A DNA stretch of 64,000 bases from Branchipolynoe longqiensis (taxonomy: Eukaryota > Annelida > Polychaeta > Phyllodocida > Polynoidae). Under the pieces are notes generated by a model. It had not been told where the DNA came from. It saw only the letters and a program-made list of their open reading frames with translations, and did not search any database. The translations under genes were made by a program, and so were the position numbers. This document shows positions 29,486 through 41,817 of the stretch, one piece after another. Location of the stretch: contig CM059203.1 of assembly GCA_030323885.1 (NCBI GenBank), positions 1-64,000 of the forward strand, given 5' to 3'. Position 1 is the first letter of the stretch; every line of letters begins with the position of its first letter.

Positions 29486-29680
29486 CGACCATGATAAAAT
29501 GACCATACTAACGTGCCTCCATGCCGAACACCAGGCGGTGATTGGAATAAATGCGTGATTCCCAATTAGTGTGTGATGCTCTCTGTGCCCAAGTCAGCTG
29601 TGGGATCTGTACGCGTGTGTTACAACATCACATGGTGGGTGTGGTCTCGTGGTGACTGGCTTCGTTTGTGGGTTGGGTGG

Positions 29681-30008
29681 TTGGTTGTTGTTTTACGTCC
29701 TAGCAACATCTAAGGTCATATCAGGATGGGTACCTATTGCCTTGTGACAGTGCGTACTCAGTCACTTTATAGTACTGCCCCACTGGGAAATCAGGCCTAC
29801 TGCCGGTACCATGACCCGATATCCCACTCAGTCACATTATCCTGACACTGAGCTAACCAGTCCTTGCCCTATCCTAATAATGCTGAGCGCCAGGCTAGGA
29901 AGTGACAAGTATCAATTTTATAAGTCATTGGTTTGACTCGACCGGGAACCAAACTCCTGATCTTTACCCCGCGAGGCCCGCGCTCTACCGACTAGGCTAC
30001 CGCGTCCG
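29681..30008 (-). mobile_element. tRNA-headed SINE family 1, near full length
   Basis: The tail TTTTACGTCCTAGCAACATC is at the left. The head on - reads CGCGGTAGCCTAGTCGGTAG with a degraded B box near 29940. Confidence 0.7.
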
Positions 30009-30112
30009 GGTCGTGTGTGTGGGTGAGAAGTGTGACAGTATACATTTTAGTGCGAGGTCTGTAGCAGATCCTGGTGCTATCACTGTGCACAAGGACCTGT
30101 GCAGAATGTAGG

Positions 30113-30725
30113 TCAAACTGCGCAGAATGTAGGTCAGCTGTGTAGAATGTAGGTCAGTTGCGCAGAATGTAGGTCAGGTGTGGTGTCCTTGTTTCCACTC
30201 ACTACATAATACTTTTTTAGGTCAAACTCCTATTCTGATGGTCATGGTTCAATTCCCCGTGCCATCACCTCTCCCAATTTGAATTTCTAACGCTGTGTAT
30301 AACTTACAGAGTCATCAAAGGCCAGTTGCTCTCATACCAGGTCTATGTGGTGTAGGAGGTTAAAAATCCCTTGGTTATGTAAAATTCTAGGCTCAGACTT
30401 TCAATCAATAAACTGTCTATTGGTGAAAACGAGTCTATTCACACTTATCTATGATAGGCAGTATAAATCCTCAAGAAGAAGAACATTATTTTTTAGGACG
30501 GGGTTTGTATTACTTCCTTGCTGTATCTATCCCCATGTACACTTTATTTCTGTATCTATTTCTATTACTCTCTTGCTGTATCTATCCCCATGTATTCTTT
30601 ATTTCTGTACCTATTTCCATTACTCTCTTGCTGTATCTATCCCCATGTACACTTTATTTCTGTATCTATTTCTATTACTTCCTTGCCGTATCTATCCCCA
30701 TGTATACTTTCTTGTATCCATCTCT
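30113..30725. repeat. Short tandem repeats plus SINE family 3 copy
   Basis: Four to five copies of GCAGAATGTAGGTCA lie at 30098-30178. A head-truncated + strand SINE family 3 lies at about 30215-30480 (GGTTCAATTCCCC, TCTATGTGGTGTAGGAGG). A roughly 65-bp tandem with TATCTATCCCCATGTA and CTTTATTTCTGTATCTATTT lies at 30515-30725 (four copies). Confidence 0.65.
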
Positions 30726-30848
30726 GTGTATGCTATTATTGGTTCGCGCTGCTGGTCAGCGCCTATGTTCTTTCAGGCTGGTGCCTGATAGTGCTACAGT
30801 GTGTGCATGTTGCTGTGCTAGGTTAGCTTTGTGCGTGTCATACTTTAC

Positions 30849-30926
30849 CTCGAACCCGCTGAGCATGGACAGGTGCATGGCGTCGTTTGCCTTCTTCGGT
30901 ACGTTCAACATAACCTCCAGGCCGTC
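30849..30926 (-). CDS. TRIO: Trio-like RhoGEF, late DH-domain exon
   Basis: 78 nt, 26 codons, phase 0. The acceptor on - is TGTTTGTCTTGTAG before GACGGCCTGG; the donor is TTCGAG/GTAAAG. The peptide contains DGLEVMLNVPKKANDAMHL, matching the DH domain of Trio/Kalirin GEF1 just after the conserved region 3 helix. Its first 28 bases together with the acceptor are copied about nine times in the tandem array just upstream. Confidence 0.95.
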
Positions 30927-30929
30927 CTA

Positions 30930-31490
30930 CAAGACAAACACGCAAACCCGTTTACATCCTGTATGTTCAACATAATGCTGTACTATAAGACAAACACACA
31001 AACCCGTTAACAACATGTACGTTCAACATAACCACCAGGCCGTCCTTCAAGACAAACATGCGAACCTGTTAACAACATGTACGTTCAACATAACCACCAC
31101 GCTGTCCTGCAAGACAAACACGCAAACCCGTTTACAACGAGTACGTTCAACAAAACGCTGTCCTACAAGGCAAACATGTAACCCCGTTTACAACCGGTAC
31201 GTTCAACATAACAACCACGCCGTCCTACAGGACAAACACACAAACCCGTTAACAACTTGTACGTTCAACATGACCACCAGGCTGTCCTACAAGACAAACA
31301 CGCAAACCCGTTTACAACCTGTACGTTCAACAAAACGCTGTCCTACAAGGCAAACATGTAACCCCGTTTACAACCGGTATGTTCAACATAACAACCAGGC
31401 CGTCCTACAGGACAAACACACGAACCCATTAACAACCTGTACGTTCAACATAACCACCAGGCCATCTTACGAGACAAACATGTAAACCCG
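30930..31490 (-). repeat. Tandem array copying a 3' splice site and exon start
   Basis: About nine units (62 bp, some about 55-57 bp). On the Trio strand each contains CTTGTAG or a close variant, then a copy of the start of exon 30849-30926 (GACGGCCTGG...ATGTTGAACGTAC, 28 nt in the complete units), then a spacer with GTTTGCGTGTTTG. The units begin near 30957, 31015, 31076, 31139, 31196, 31258, 31320, 31376 and 31438. The array borders the true exon directly. Confidence 0.9.
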
Positions 31491-32384
31491 TTTATACCCG
31501 TCTTACCAACCAAAATACAATTACAACACTTTTTCAAAACATCATGTAATTTGTTTTTCAAGCCATCATGTAATTTGCAAAAGTCTTCAGTTGCACTTAA
31601 AGTGTTTTGGTTGCGAATTTGTATCTCTATTTATACCCAAATCATGCTCATAGATCAACTTCACATTTCCTACTCACATGTAAACATTTAGGGCTTGCGA
31701 GACTGACCCGCAATTCGGCTAACTTGTAGGACAACAGCTCCACATTCACCCAGACTTAGTGAATATCTGCAGATCCCGTCCTAACACCTGGGTGTGTGCC
31801 TTGATTATATAAGGCACGACACTGCATGACTCAGACTCAAGTCGAAGACTACGTGTCTGCCACCTTGGTTCTTCCATCTTTGCGATTGAACCTGATAGAT
31901 CAGGCTTGGTGCGATCACCGCCTTTGTTCATTTTTTTTGTAACTTTGTAAACCCTCTAGCGCTTGCGGGCACCCAACTTTGATTATTGTGTTTCAAACAT
32001 AATGAACTGATGTGAAATGTATGTGTAAGTCTTCACTCGAACCTCTACTATCCGCGTTGATATGACGACACGAGAGTGAGTACCGGCTCAAGTCGGCTGG
32101 TATAGTCCACGAAGATGACAAACAAACTCAGAATGTAATATACGAATGATGTCACGGGTGGGATTCCCTCATCACATGACCTAATATCGTTCCCCACAAC
32201 CAGGGAACACCGGGAACCCCTTATTTAGGTTGCACTCACACTCGCCATTGTGGCACTCTCCCATCACATATGCAGTTACACAAACCGAAAAGGTGTGCTT
32301 GGAGAGCATTTGTCGCAGTACAGTTCCAGTCTCAAAGGCCTATACCGGGTGCATTTAAATATCGATAAGCATTCTGCGGCCTAC
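31491..32384. other. Intron sequence with an unnamed dispersed repeat
   Basis: Text near 32110-32340 (GGTGTGCTTGGAGAGCATTT, GGGTGGGATTCCCTCATCAC) recurs in reverse near 51430-51480 and 51880-51990, indicating a dispersed repeat. No additional exon recognised. Confidence 0.45.
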
Positions 32385-32519
32385 CTTGATTTCCCCTTTT
32401 CCCTCCTCACAACAGGAGAGCAGGTCTTTGAGCAGGAGCTGGTACTTGGTAATCCGCTGTACCGGCTTGATTAAATAAGAAGCTATTGCGCCACTCAGCT
32501 CATGTTTTCTTTGATGCTC
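32385..32519 (-). CDS. TRIO: Trio-like RhoGEF, DH conserved region 3 exon
   Basis: 135 nt, 45 codons, phase 0. The acceptor is TTTTTCTTACAG and the donor is ATCAAG/GTAGGC. It codes [17 protein letters not shown], the most conserved helix of Dbl-homology domains, which contacts the Rho GTPase switch regions. The neighbouring CCEEGKGE is typical of Trio/Kalirin GEF1. Confidence 0.97.
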
Positions 32520-33059
32520 CTGTAAGAAAAACAACACAAAACATACAAAATGGTCATATCTGCATCATGTACTAACATTCTAACCTCCTCCTTTCAAATT
32601 CTCGTGCTAATCTCCCTTTGTAAAAAGAAAAGAAGAAAAAAAGAAATCCTCTTGAAAGAAGCACATCTTAATTCATGTGTGTTCTTCCCATCTGTCGGAG
32701 ATTATATCTTTTACAGAAATTCCTCTTTTATCGCCCTTCTTAAAAAGAAAGAAAGAAAAAAGACCCACTTGTAAGTAACATGTCTTAATCTGTATTCTCA
32801 TCTGTGTGTCGACCACTTATTTTTGACCAAAACAAAATCAGGAATTTTTCCCTAGACCTTGTGTAAAAGTCCACCGTAGAATTTTACAGATAACAAGTCA
32901 ACATTTGTGGTTCAAGATATTATCCTGTATATGGAAATAACACTGTTACAAAAGCGTATTGAATTTACGTGCTGGTATGTACAGAGAAATGATCGAACTG
33001 AGCTGTATATATTATATATACGCTACACAAACTAGTCCTTGTAACTGGAATACGAGGCA
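32520..33059. other. Intron sequence, no gene seen
   Basis: Unique intron sequence with two similar A-rich stretches (AAAAAGAAAAGAAGAAAAA near 32622, AAAAGAAAGAAAGAAAAA near 32743). It holds no supportable coding frame. Confidence 0.5.
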
Positions 33060-36000
33060 CCACATGTAACCTAGCACACATCAAACCTAGCAACACATAC
33101 ATCAAACCTAGCAACATATACATCAAACAAACCTAGCAACACATACATCAAACCTAGCAACACATACATCAAACCTAGCAACACATACATCAAACCTAGC
33201 AACACATACATCAAACAAACCTAGCAACACATACATCAAACAAACCTAGCAACACTTACATCAATCCTAGCAACATATACATCAAACCTAGCAACACTTA
33301 CATCCAACCTAGCAACACTTACATCAAACCTAGCAACACATACATCAAACAAACCTAGCAACACTTACATCAACCCTAGCAACACTTACATCAACCCTAG
33401 CAACACTTACATCAAACAAACCTAGCAACACTTACATCAACCCTAGCAACACATACATCAAACAAACTTAGCAACACTTACATCAACCCTAGCAACACCT
33501 ACATCAACCCTAGCAACACTTACATCAACCCTAGCAACATATACATCAAACCTAGCAACACATACATCAAACCTAGCAACACATACATCAACCCTAGCAA
33601 CACTTACATCAACCCTAGCAACACTTACATCAAACAAACCTAGCAACACATACATCAAACAAACCTAGCAACACTTACATCAAACCTACCAACACTTACA
33701 TCAACCCTAGCAACACTTACATCGACCCTAACAACACATACATCAACCCTAGCAACACATACATCAAACCTAGCAACACATACATCAAACCTAGCAACAC
33801 ATACATCAACCCTAGCAACACATACATCAAACCTAGCAACACATACATCAAACCTAGCAACACTTACATCAACCCTAGCAACACTTACATCAACCCTAGC
33901 AACACATACATCAACCCTAGCAACACATACATCAACCCTAGCAACACATACATCAAACCTAGCAACACATACATCAACCCTAGCAACATTTACATCAAAC
34001 CTAGCAAAACATACATCAAACCTAGCAACACATACATCAAACAAACCTAGCAACACTTACATCAAACCTAGCGACACTTACATCAAACAAACCTAGCAAC
34101 ACATACATCAAACATAGCAACACATACATCAAACAAACCTAGCAACACATACATCAACCCTAGCAACACATACATCAAACCTAGCAACACTTACATCAAA
34201 CCTAGCAACACATACATCAAACATAGCAACACATACATCAAACAAACCTAGCAACACTTACATCAAACCTAGCAACACATACATCAAACCTAGCAACACT
34301 TACATCAAACCTAGCAACACTTACATCAAACCTAGCAACACATACATCAAACATAGCAAGACATACATCAAACCTAGCAACACATACATCAAACAAACCT
34401 AGCAACACTTACATCAACCCTAGCAACACATACATCAAACCTAGCAACATATACATCAAACAAACCTAGCAACACATACATCAAACCTAGCAACACATAC
34501 ATCAAACCTAGCAACATATACATCAAACAAACCTAGCAACACATACATCAAACCTAGCAACACATACATCAAACCTAGCAACACATACATCAAACCCAGC
34601 AACACTTACATCAAACAAACCTAGCAACACATACATCAAACATAGCAACAGATACATCAAACAAACCTAGCAACACATACATCAAACCTAGCAACACATA
34701 CATCAAACCTAGAAACACATACATCAAACAAACCTAGCAACACATACATCAACCCTAGCAACACATACATCAAACCTAGCAACACTTACATCAAACCCAG
34801 CAACACTTACATCAAACAAACCTAGCAACACTTACATCAAACCTAGCAACACATACATCAAACATAGCAACACATACATCAAACCTAGCAACACATACAT
34901 CAAACAAACCTAGCAACACTTACATCAAACCTAGCAACACATACATCAAACCTAGCAACACTTACATCAAACAAACCTAGCAACACATACATCAAACCCA
35001 GCAACACTTACATCAAACAAACCTAGCAACACATACATCAAACATAGCAACAGATACATCAAACAAACCTAGCAACACATACATCAAACCTAGCAACACA
35101 TACATCAACCCTAGCAACACATACATCAAACCTAGCAACACTTACATCAAACCCAGCAACACTTACATCAAACAAACCTAGCAACACTTACATCAAACCT
35201 AGCAACACATACATCAAACATAGCAACACATACATCAAACCTAGCAACACATACATCAAACAAACCTAGCAACACTTACATCAAACCTAGCAACACATAC
35301 ATCAAACCTAGCAACACTTACATCAAACAAACCTAGCAACACATACATCAAACCTAGCAACACATACATCAAACAAACCTAGCAACACTTACATCAACCC
35401 TAGCAACACATACATCAAACAAACCTAGCAACACTTACATCAAATCTAGCAACACATACATCAAACAAACCTAGCAACACTTACATCAACCCTAGCAACA
35501 CATACATCAAACAAACCTAGCAACACTTACATCAAACAAACCTAGCAACACTTACATCAAACCTAGCAACACATACATCAAACCTAGCAACACATACATC
35601 AAACAAACCTAGCAACACATACATCAACCCTAGCAACACATACATCAAACCGAGCAACACTTACATCAAACCTAGCAACACTTACATCAAACAAACCTAG
35701 CAACACTTACATCAAACCTAGCAATACTTACATCAAACCTAGCAACAAATACATCAAACAAACCTAGCAACACTTACATCAAACCTAGCAACACTTACAT
35801 CAAACCTAGCAACACTTACATCAAACCTAGTCACACATACATCAAACAAACCCAGCAACACATACATCAAACCTAGTCACACATACATCAAACCTAGCAA
35901 CACATACATCAAACAAACCTAGCAACACTTACATCAACCCTAGCAACACTTACATCAAACATAGCAACACATACATCAAACCCAGCAACACTTACATCAA

Positions 36001-36494
36001 ACCCAGCAACACTTACATCAAACCTAGCAACACTTACATCAAACCTAGTCACACATACATCAAACAAACCCAGCAACACATACATCAAACCTAGCAACAC
36101 ATACATCAAACATAGCAACACATACATCAAACCTAGCAACACATACATCAAACAAACCTAGCAACACTTACATCAAACCTAGCAACACTTACATCAAACC
36201 TAGCAACACTTACATCAAACCTAGCAACACATACATCAAACATAGCAACACATACATCAAACCTAGCAACACATACATCAAACCCAGCAATACTTACATC
36301 AAACCTAGCAACACATACATCAAACATAGCAACACATACATCAAACCTAGCAACACATACATCAAACAAACCTAGCAACACATACATCAAACAAACCTAG
36401 CAACACTTACATCAAACCTAGCAACACTTACATCAACCCTAGCAATACATACATCAAACCTAGCAACACTTTCATGTAACCTAGCAACACTTAC
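33060..36494 (-). repeat. Tandem array of 5' splice-site copies (21-bp unit)
   Basis: About 150-160 units of 21 bp (some 25 bp). On the Trio strand each unit is TTTGAT, or a variant such as GTTGAT, followed by GTAAGTGTTGCTAGG or GTATGTGTTGCTAGG. This is the last six bases of exon 36495-36584 plus the first 15 of its intron. The first unit is the real splice donor itself. The 21-bp period explains the long open frames on -. The array is about 3.4 kb of consensus-like 5' splice sites. Confidence 0.95.
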
Positions 36495-36584
36495 ATCAAA
36501 GAAGGTGCCTCCGTGCGCCACCAGCAGCTGATTGGAGGCTGGCTTGTTTTTACAGTAAGTCACATAGATAGAGAACCGCTCCGC
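36495..36584 (-). CDS. TRIO: Trio-like RhoGEF, middle DH-domain exon
   Basis: 90 nt, 30 codons, phase 0. The acceptor is GTTTCTTTCAG and the donor is TTTGAT/GTAAGT. The peptide includes [18 protein letters not shown], matching the DH domain between conserved regions 2 and 3 of Trio/Kalirin. Its 3' end is the founder of the 3.4-kb splice-site array. Confidence 0.95.
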
Positions 36585-37019
36585 CTGAAAGAAACATGAA
36601 ACACAATAATTAGTGGCGCTAATTAAATAACCAAGTTAAGTCTATGTTTTGTACCAAGGCAGAAATCTAAATCCTACTTTTGTGCAACCAAAATCTTAGT
36701 TTTCCTCCAGTATGTCAAATATGAAAAAACTAAGCTGTCAGACAATTAACAATATATATTCGGAATAAAGTAACTTATTTCATTCACATTCCAAAGAATT
36801 TATGACATTCAAGTTAAGGTTTGAACAAGAAATGGAAGCAACGTCCGATAGATTCGTCCAAAACTAATGCAAAATGATAAAAAAATCTGACTTTATCCAA
36901 CAAATACGTAAATATCCAACTAATGTCGGATAATCCGACTCTGTACAAAGACTGCCAAGGGTCTGCACTGGGTCATGCATTCAACATCTGATTACATCAT
37001 TTTACCAAGTATTGCTTGC
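36585..37019. other. Intron sequence, no gene seen
   Basis: Unique AT-rich intron sequence. Confidence 0.5.
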
Positions 37020-37680
37020 TTGTTTGTTTGGGGTTTACGTCCTAGCAACATCTAAGGTCATATCAGGACAGGTACCGACTTGTGACAGTGCACACTCATG
37101 GTGACTTTACAGTGCTACCCCACTGGGAGACCAGGCCACTGGCACCATGACCTGATATCCCACTCAGTCACATTGTCCTGACACTGAGCCAACCAGTCCT
37201 TGTCCTATCCTAATAATGCCGAACACCCGGTTTAAAAGCTGCATAGTCTGATGGAGATTCAATTTTGATCTAGAATTGTTGTAAATATAGTTTATTCATT
37301 GAATAAAGTCTTTTGTCAGTGCCGTGGCACTTGTCTTCCAGCCATGTGACAATACAGTTATTTACAATATATGCATATGTAGTCTGATATTGTCATTGAT
37401 TCCACATATCTAACTTAGATACTGAAGCACTTATTAAACATTTGTCGCCACATAGAAGGGAATACCGGGCAATGTAACAAAACCTCTTACTGAAGAAGCC
37501 TATGGTGCCTGAGGTTTGACGTGCTTGCCAAAGTTAATTTTGCATGTTTGCAATTCAAATATCTCAAAATTTAAAATAAAACTTACTTCAAACTAAAGTA
37601 AGGTAGATTATAGCGATCAACCTAATATATTTATCTCAGAAAATGACAGAAACTCAAAACCATCGGATTTTGAAACTTGA
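37020..37680. mobile_element. SINE family 1 body followed by MITE family b
   Basis: A SINE family 1 copy without head lies at 37028-37225 (TTACGTCCTAGCAACATC to CCTAATAATGCCG). It is followed at once by a MITE family b copy at about 37228-37680 (AAAAGCTGCATAGTCTGATG to CCATCGGATTTTGAAACTT). Confidence 0.65.
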
Positions 37681-38156
37681 AATAAAACTCAACTCAACCC
37701 CCCCCCCCCCCCATGTGGTTCACTTTGCACGGCAGTGAACACGTTGGATGACCCCTTTGACCCCTTACAGACGCAGCTCGTGACCGGGTCGTGGATGCGT
37801 CTCACTGTGTGGTGCCGTGTTGAAGGTTTGTTTGTTTGTTTGTTTAACGACCCCCAGCACAAAAAGTAAAACATCGGCTATTGGGGGGTCATACAAATGT
37901 TAAACATATCTGAGTACAAAATTACATTTCAAACAGGTAAAATAGAGCATGGAAATGTATGCCAAAAGAGCATACAACTGTGGTGAAATCACAAGTGGTA
38001 TATGATAAATCAAATCAACAGTAAAAGACTTTTTAAGTTTAAAATGGGAAATGGTTTTCTTGTAAAAACCAGTTTCCCTAAAAAATGTAATAATGAGTTG
38101 TGGATGGAATCGGAACGACTCCATCACACCGCATTTCAAATTTTGTTTGTCTAATG

Positions 38157-38193
<37 letters not shown>

Positions 38194-38300
38194 ACCAAAA
38201 CCCCCCCCCCCCCCCCCCCCCAAACACAAAAAGGAAACATGGGCTACGGTGTTGAAACAATTATACATGCAGTAAACACACACAGAATGCTAATGAAATA
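37681..38300. repeat. Intron repeats with long poly-C tracts
   Basis: A C run lies at about 37697-37712. A GTTTGTTTGTTTAACGAC start at about 37828 is related to SINE family 2 tails. A C tract of about 60 bases interrupted by ACCAAAA lies at 38157-38220. Proline-rich open frames here are artefacts of the C runs. Confidence 0.6.
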
Positions 38301-38302
38301 AT

Positions 38303-38690
38303 CTGAAGGTCAGTGGTTCGATTCCCCATGCCATCACCTCTGCCAATTTGGATTTACACCGATGTGTATAACTTACAGCGTCATCAAATGTCAGTTGATC
38401 TCATACCATACCATGTCTATGTGGTGTGGGATGTTAAAAATCCCTTGGGTCGGTAAAAGTATAGGCTCGGGAGGTCTATCGACCGTGGTGTGGGAGGTAA
38501 AAAATCCCTTGGGTTGGTAAAAGTGTATGCTCGGGCTTTCTATCGACCGACTGTCTAATGGTGAAAACAAGACTAGTCGGACTTATCCATGATAGGCAGT
38601 ATACGTCCTTAAGGGACAGCGAACTATTTGGACTTATCCATGATTGGCAGTATAAATCCTCAAGGGAGAGAGAACGTAAAGACGGCCCGA
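38303..38690 (+). mobile_element. SINE family 3, tandem pieces
   Basis: A B-box-like GGTTCGATTCCCC at about 38315 begins a head-truncated copy. A second body starts near 38484, ending in GGCAGTATAAATCCTCAAG. The pieces lie just downstream of the exon 38697-38766 donor on the Trio strand. Confidence 0.65.
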
Positions 38691-38696
38691 ACTCAC

Positions 38697-38766
38697 CCAC
38701 GTCACGAAGCAGTGCCCGACGTCCTCAGGCAGCATCTCATACTTCTCCAACTCTCTGAGGAAGACG
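38697..38766 (-). CDS. TRIO: Trio-like RhoGEF, DH conserved region 2 exon
   Basis: 70 nt. The acceptor is CTCTTCCTTACAG and the donor is ACGTGG/GTGAGT. It takes one base to finish the codon begun in exon 44759-44871, then codes [19 protein letters not shown] and FVTW, matching Trio/Kalirin GEF1. The phase closes exactly with the exon at 36495-36584. Confidence 0.95.
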
Positions 38767-38817
38767 CTGTAAGGAAGAGACAAGTGCCGTCACTACCACT
38801 CCCCGTACACGGCTCGT

Positions 38818-39215
38818 CAGGGTGTGTGTGGTAGTGTGTGTGTGTGGTAGTGTGTGTGTGTGTGTGGTAGTGTGTGTGTGTGTGTGTGGTAGTGTGTGTG
38901 GGGTAGTGGGTGTGGCTGTGTGAGTGTGCCTGCTGCGTGTGTCTTTGTGTATGTGTGTGCCTGCTGCGTGTGTCTGTGTTTGCCTGCTGCGTGTGTCTGT
39001 GTGTCTGTGTGTGCCCGCTGCGTGTGTCTTTGTGTATGTGTGCCTGCTGCGTGTGTCTGTGTGTGCCTGCTGCATGTATGTGTGTCTGTGTGTGTGTGTC
39101 TGTGTGTGCCTGCTGCGTGTGTTTGCGTGTATGTGTGTCTGTGTGTGCCTGCTGCATGTGTATCTGTCTGTGTGTCCCTGCTGCGTGTGTTTGCGTGTCT
39201 GTGTGTCTGCGTGTG
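38818..39215. repeat. GT-rich minisatellite
   Basis: A GTGTGTGTGTGGTA repeat is followed by units with GTGTGCCTGCTGCGTGTGTC. On the Trio strand this is a CA-rich tract 50-450 nt upstream of the acceptor at 38766. CA tracts can be splicing enhancers (hnRNP L type) in vertebrates; here this is only a possibility. Confidence 0.85.
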
Positions 39216-40650
39216 CAGGTCGCCACAGTTCTGCTCACGTCAGACGCCCAGTAGGATGTGAGTGACCTACTCTACTCACGTGACCTACTCACGTGACCAC
39301 CTACAAAGCCACCCCGGTAATCCGCACACATTTGATTACACTCACACTATTTTGATACAGGGGTGCCTTCCTGCTTGGCCGAATGGCACTAGTGCTGTAT
39401 GAAGTCATTAGAATATAATTCCACAGTGAACAACAAAATAGCGTTGTACATGCGCAATGAAAAACAAGACAGGTACCTGTTACCATAGCAACATTTTCCT
39501 AACGAGTCAAGTGAATACAGTACAAGTGAAAGCTCACCATAATGCTCACACAACCACCATCACCACCTACATGAACGTACTCAGTAGACTAGCTATCACC
39601 AACACGCTGACTCTCAAACAGCTCACACAACCATCGTCACCACCTACATGAACGCAGTCATGAGACTAGCTATCACCAACACGCTGAGTCTCAAACAACT
39701 CACACAACCACCCTCACCACCTACATGAACGTACTCAGTAGACTAGCTATCATGAACATGCCGAGTCTCAAACAGCTCACACAACCACCATCACCACCTA
39801 CATGAACGTACTCACAAGACTAGCTATCACCAACACGCTGAGTCTCAAACAGCTCACACAACCGTCACCACCTACATGAATGCACTCACAAGACTAGCTA
39901 TCACCAACACGCTGAGTCTCAAACAACTCACACAACCACCATCACCACCTACATGAACGTACTCAGTAGACTAGCTATCACGAACATGCCGAGTCTCAAA
40001 CAGCTCACACAACACTAGCCATCACCAACACGCTGAGTCTCAAACAGCTCACACAACCACCCTCACCACCTACATGAACACAGTCACGAGACTAGCTATC
40101 ACCAACACGCTGAGTCTCAAACAGCTCACACAACCACCCTCACCACCTACATGAACGTACTCACAAGACTAGCTATCACCAACACACTAACTCTCAAACA
40201 GCTCACACAACCGTCACCACCTACATGAACGCACTCACAACACTAGCTATCACCAACACGCTGAGTCTCAAACAGCTCACACAACCCAGTCTGTGACGTC
40301 AGGCACGGAAAGCACCCGTAGAATACACCCCGCCAGCTAAGGGGAAAGTACTCGAATAGAGTGGTTCCAGATTCTTCCAATAGATGTCACTAGCTGAACT
40401 GGCGGAGTGTATTAGATAGGTTATAAGCAGCGTCACCGGCCTTCAAATTCACAATTAGTCAAAGCAGGCTTTGTGACGCTTTCCTTTTGAAACTCGTCTG
40501 CAGTGAACTGTTTTGTTGTAGCCCTTCGTTATAATTTGTTACTCGAGAGTCAAAACATATTTCAGTTCTATTTGATATAGTTAGAGAAAGCCGGTCCAGC
40601 TGTTTACACATTCCCTGACATACGCCACCATAGTCTGTTATTTGTTTGGG
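39216..40650. repeat. 75-bp tandem array and flanks
   Basis: About nine copies of a unit with CACCTACATGAACGTACTCA, AGACTAGCTATCACCAACAC and TCTCAAACAGCTCACACAAC lie at 39540-40290. The flanks are unique. Frames here are repeat translations. Confidence 0.85.
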
Positions 40651-40880
40651 TTTCACATCCTGGCAACACCAGGCCGTCAGCACCATGACCTGATATCCCA
40701 CTCAGTCACATTATCCTGACACTGAGCTAACCAGGCGCGATCCAAATAATGCCGAGCACCAGGCTAGGTAGCGACAAGTATCAATTGTGTAGTTCATTGG
40801 TTTGACGCGGCCAGGTTTCAAACTCTTGACCTTCTGCACAGGAAGCCTGAACTCTACCAATTCGGCCACCGCATCTGGTC
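40645..40880 (-). mobile_element. SINE family 1, internally deleted
   Basis: The tail (TTTCACATCCTGGCAACACC) jumps directly to the body (GACCTGATATCCCACTCAGT), with the head on - ending near 40880 (GCGGTGGCCGAATTGGTAGA). Confidence 0.7.
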
Positions 40881-41590
40881 AAACCCATATTCAAACATGG
40901 TATATGTGCATAAGTAAAGTTATGTTGGTTATATTACTGCCCTTCTACAATAAATAAACAAATTTGAAAAAAAAAAGGCAGAACCTCAAAGCGATTGGAC
41001 CACGCCGGGGTGGGAGAGTTAGTTGTTGGCATCATGTGACCAGCTGACACCGGACGTACAGATACCGGATGTGGGTGTGACTGACACCAGCGCCCTGCAT
41101 CTGGTTCATCCAATTCACACTGGTGCAGGGCTGCCAACGTTGGAAAATGAAAAACCAGAAGATCTTAAGGGATGTTATATTGGGAGGTCTGGGGGTACTT
41201 CCGCACCCCCCCCCAACCCCCCAGAAATATTGTTTAATTTTAGATGCACTGTGGTGTATTTTGGACACAATAATCCGTAAGATTGATATAATATTACTAA
41301 CTTAAAAACCGGAAGATCACCGTATGGTAATGATCGGGACATAAAATATTGTACACCTTACGGCAAAACCGTAAAGGTTGGCAACCCTACTGATGTGTAC
41401 AAGTCAAAATAGACGCCCGGACACCAACAAGTCACCACCAACATGGCCGCTCTCCTCTGGCCAAGTCAGACGAGGTCATGCGTCACGTGATCACACCACG
41501 TGTAATCGGAGACACAATTCTAGCGCAGAACGCGGTGGCCGAAAAAGTAAAACACAGGCTTCCAGTGCAGAAGATCGAGAATTGAAATCC
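40881..41590. other. Intron sequence, no gene seen
   Basis: A degraded repeat lies at about 41120-41390 (GGTGCAGGGCTGCCAACGTT ... AAAGGTTGGCAACCCTACTG, inverted ends), probably another small inverted-repeat element. Two CACGTG sites lie near 41484 and 41497. Confidence 0.5.
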
Positions 41591-41591
41591 C

Positions 41592-41805
41592 GTTGAGTCA
41601 AACCGATGACTTACCAAATTGATACTTGTCACTACCTAGCCTGGTGCTCGGCATTAATAGGATACGGCAAGGACTCGTTAGCGCAGTATCAGGATAATGT
41701 GACTGAATCAGCACTATAAATTCACCATGAGTGTGCGCTGTCAGAAGTTGCTACCCATTCCGACACGACCTTAGATGTTGCCAGGATGTAAAATCCCAAC
41801 AAAGA
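41592..41805 (+). mobile_element. SINE family 1 body and tail, + orientation
   Basis: It runs from GAGTCAAACCGATGACTTAC through CAGGATAATGTGACTGA to ACCTTAGATGTTGCCAGGAT; the head is degraded. Confidence 0.65.
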
Positions 41806-41817
41806 ACGGAATTACAG

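Noticed and set aside
33458..36390. Long open frames on - with LFDV-VARFDV repeats
   Set aside because: They are the 21-bp splice-site array read in a frame that lacks stops; no start context or domain.
38093..38283. Poly-Pro / poly-Gly frames
   Set aside because: Artefacts of a poly-C tract of uncertain length.
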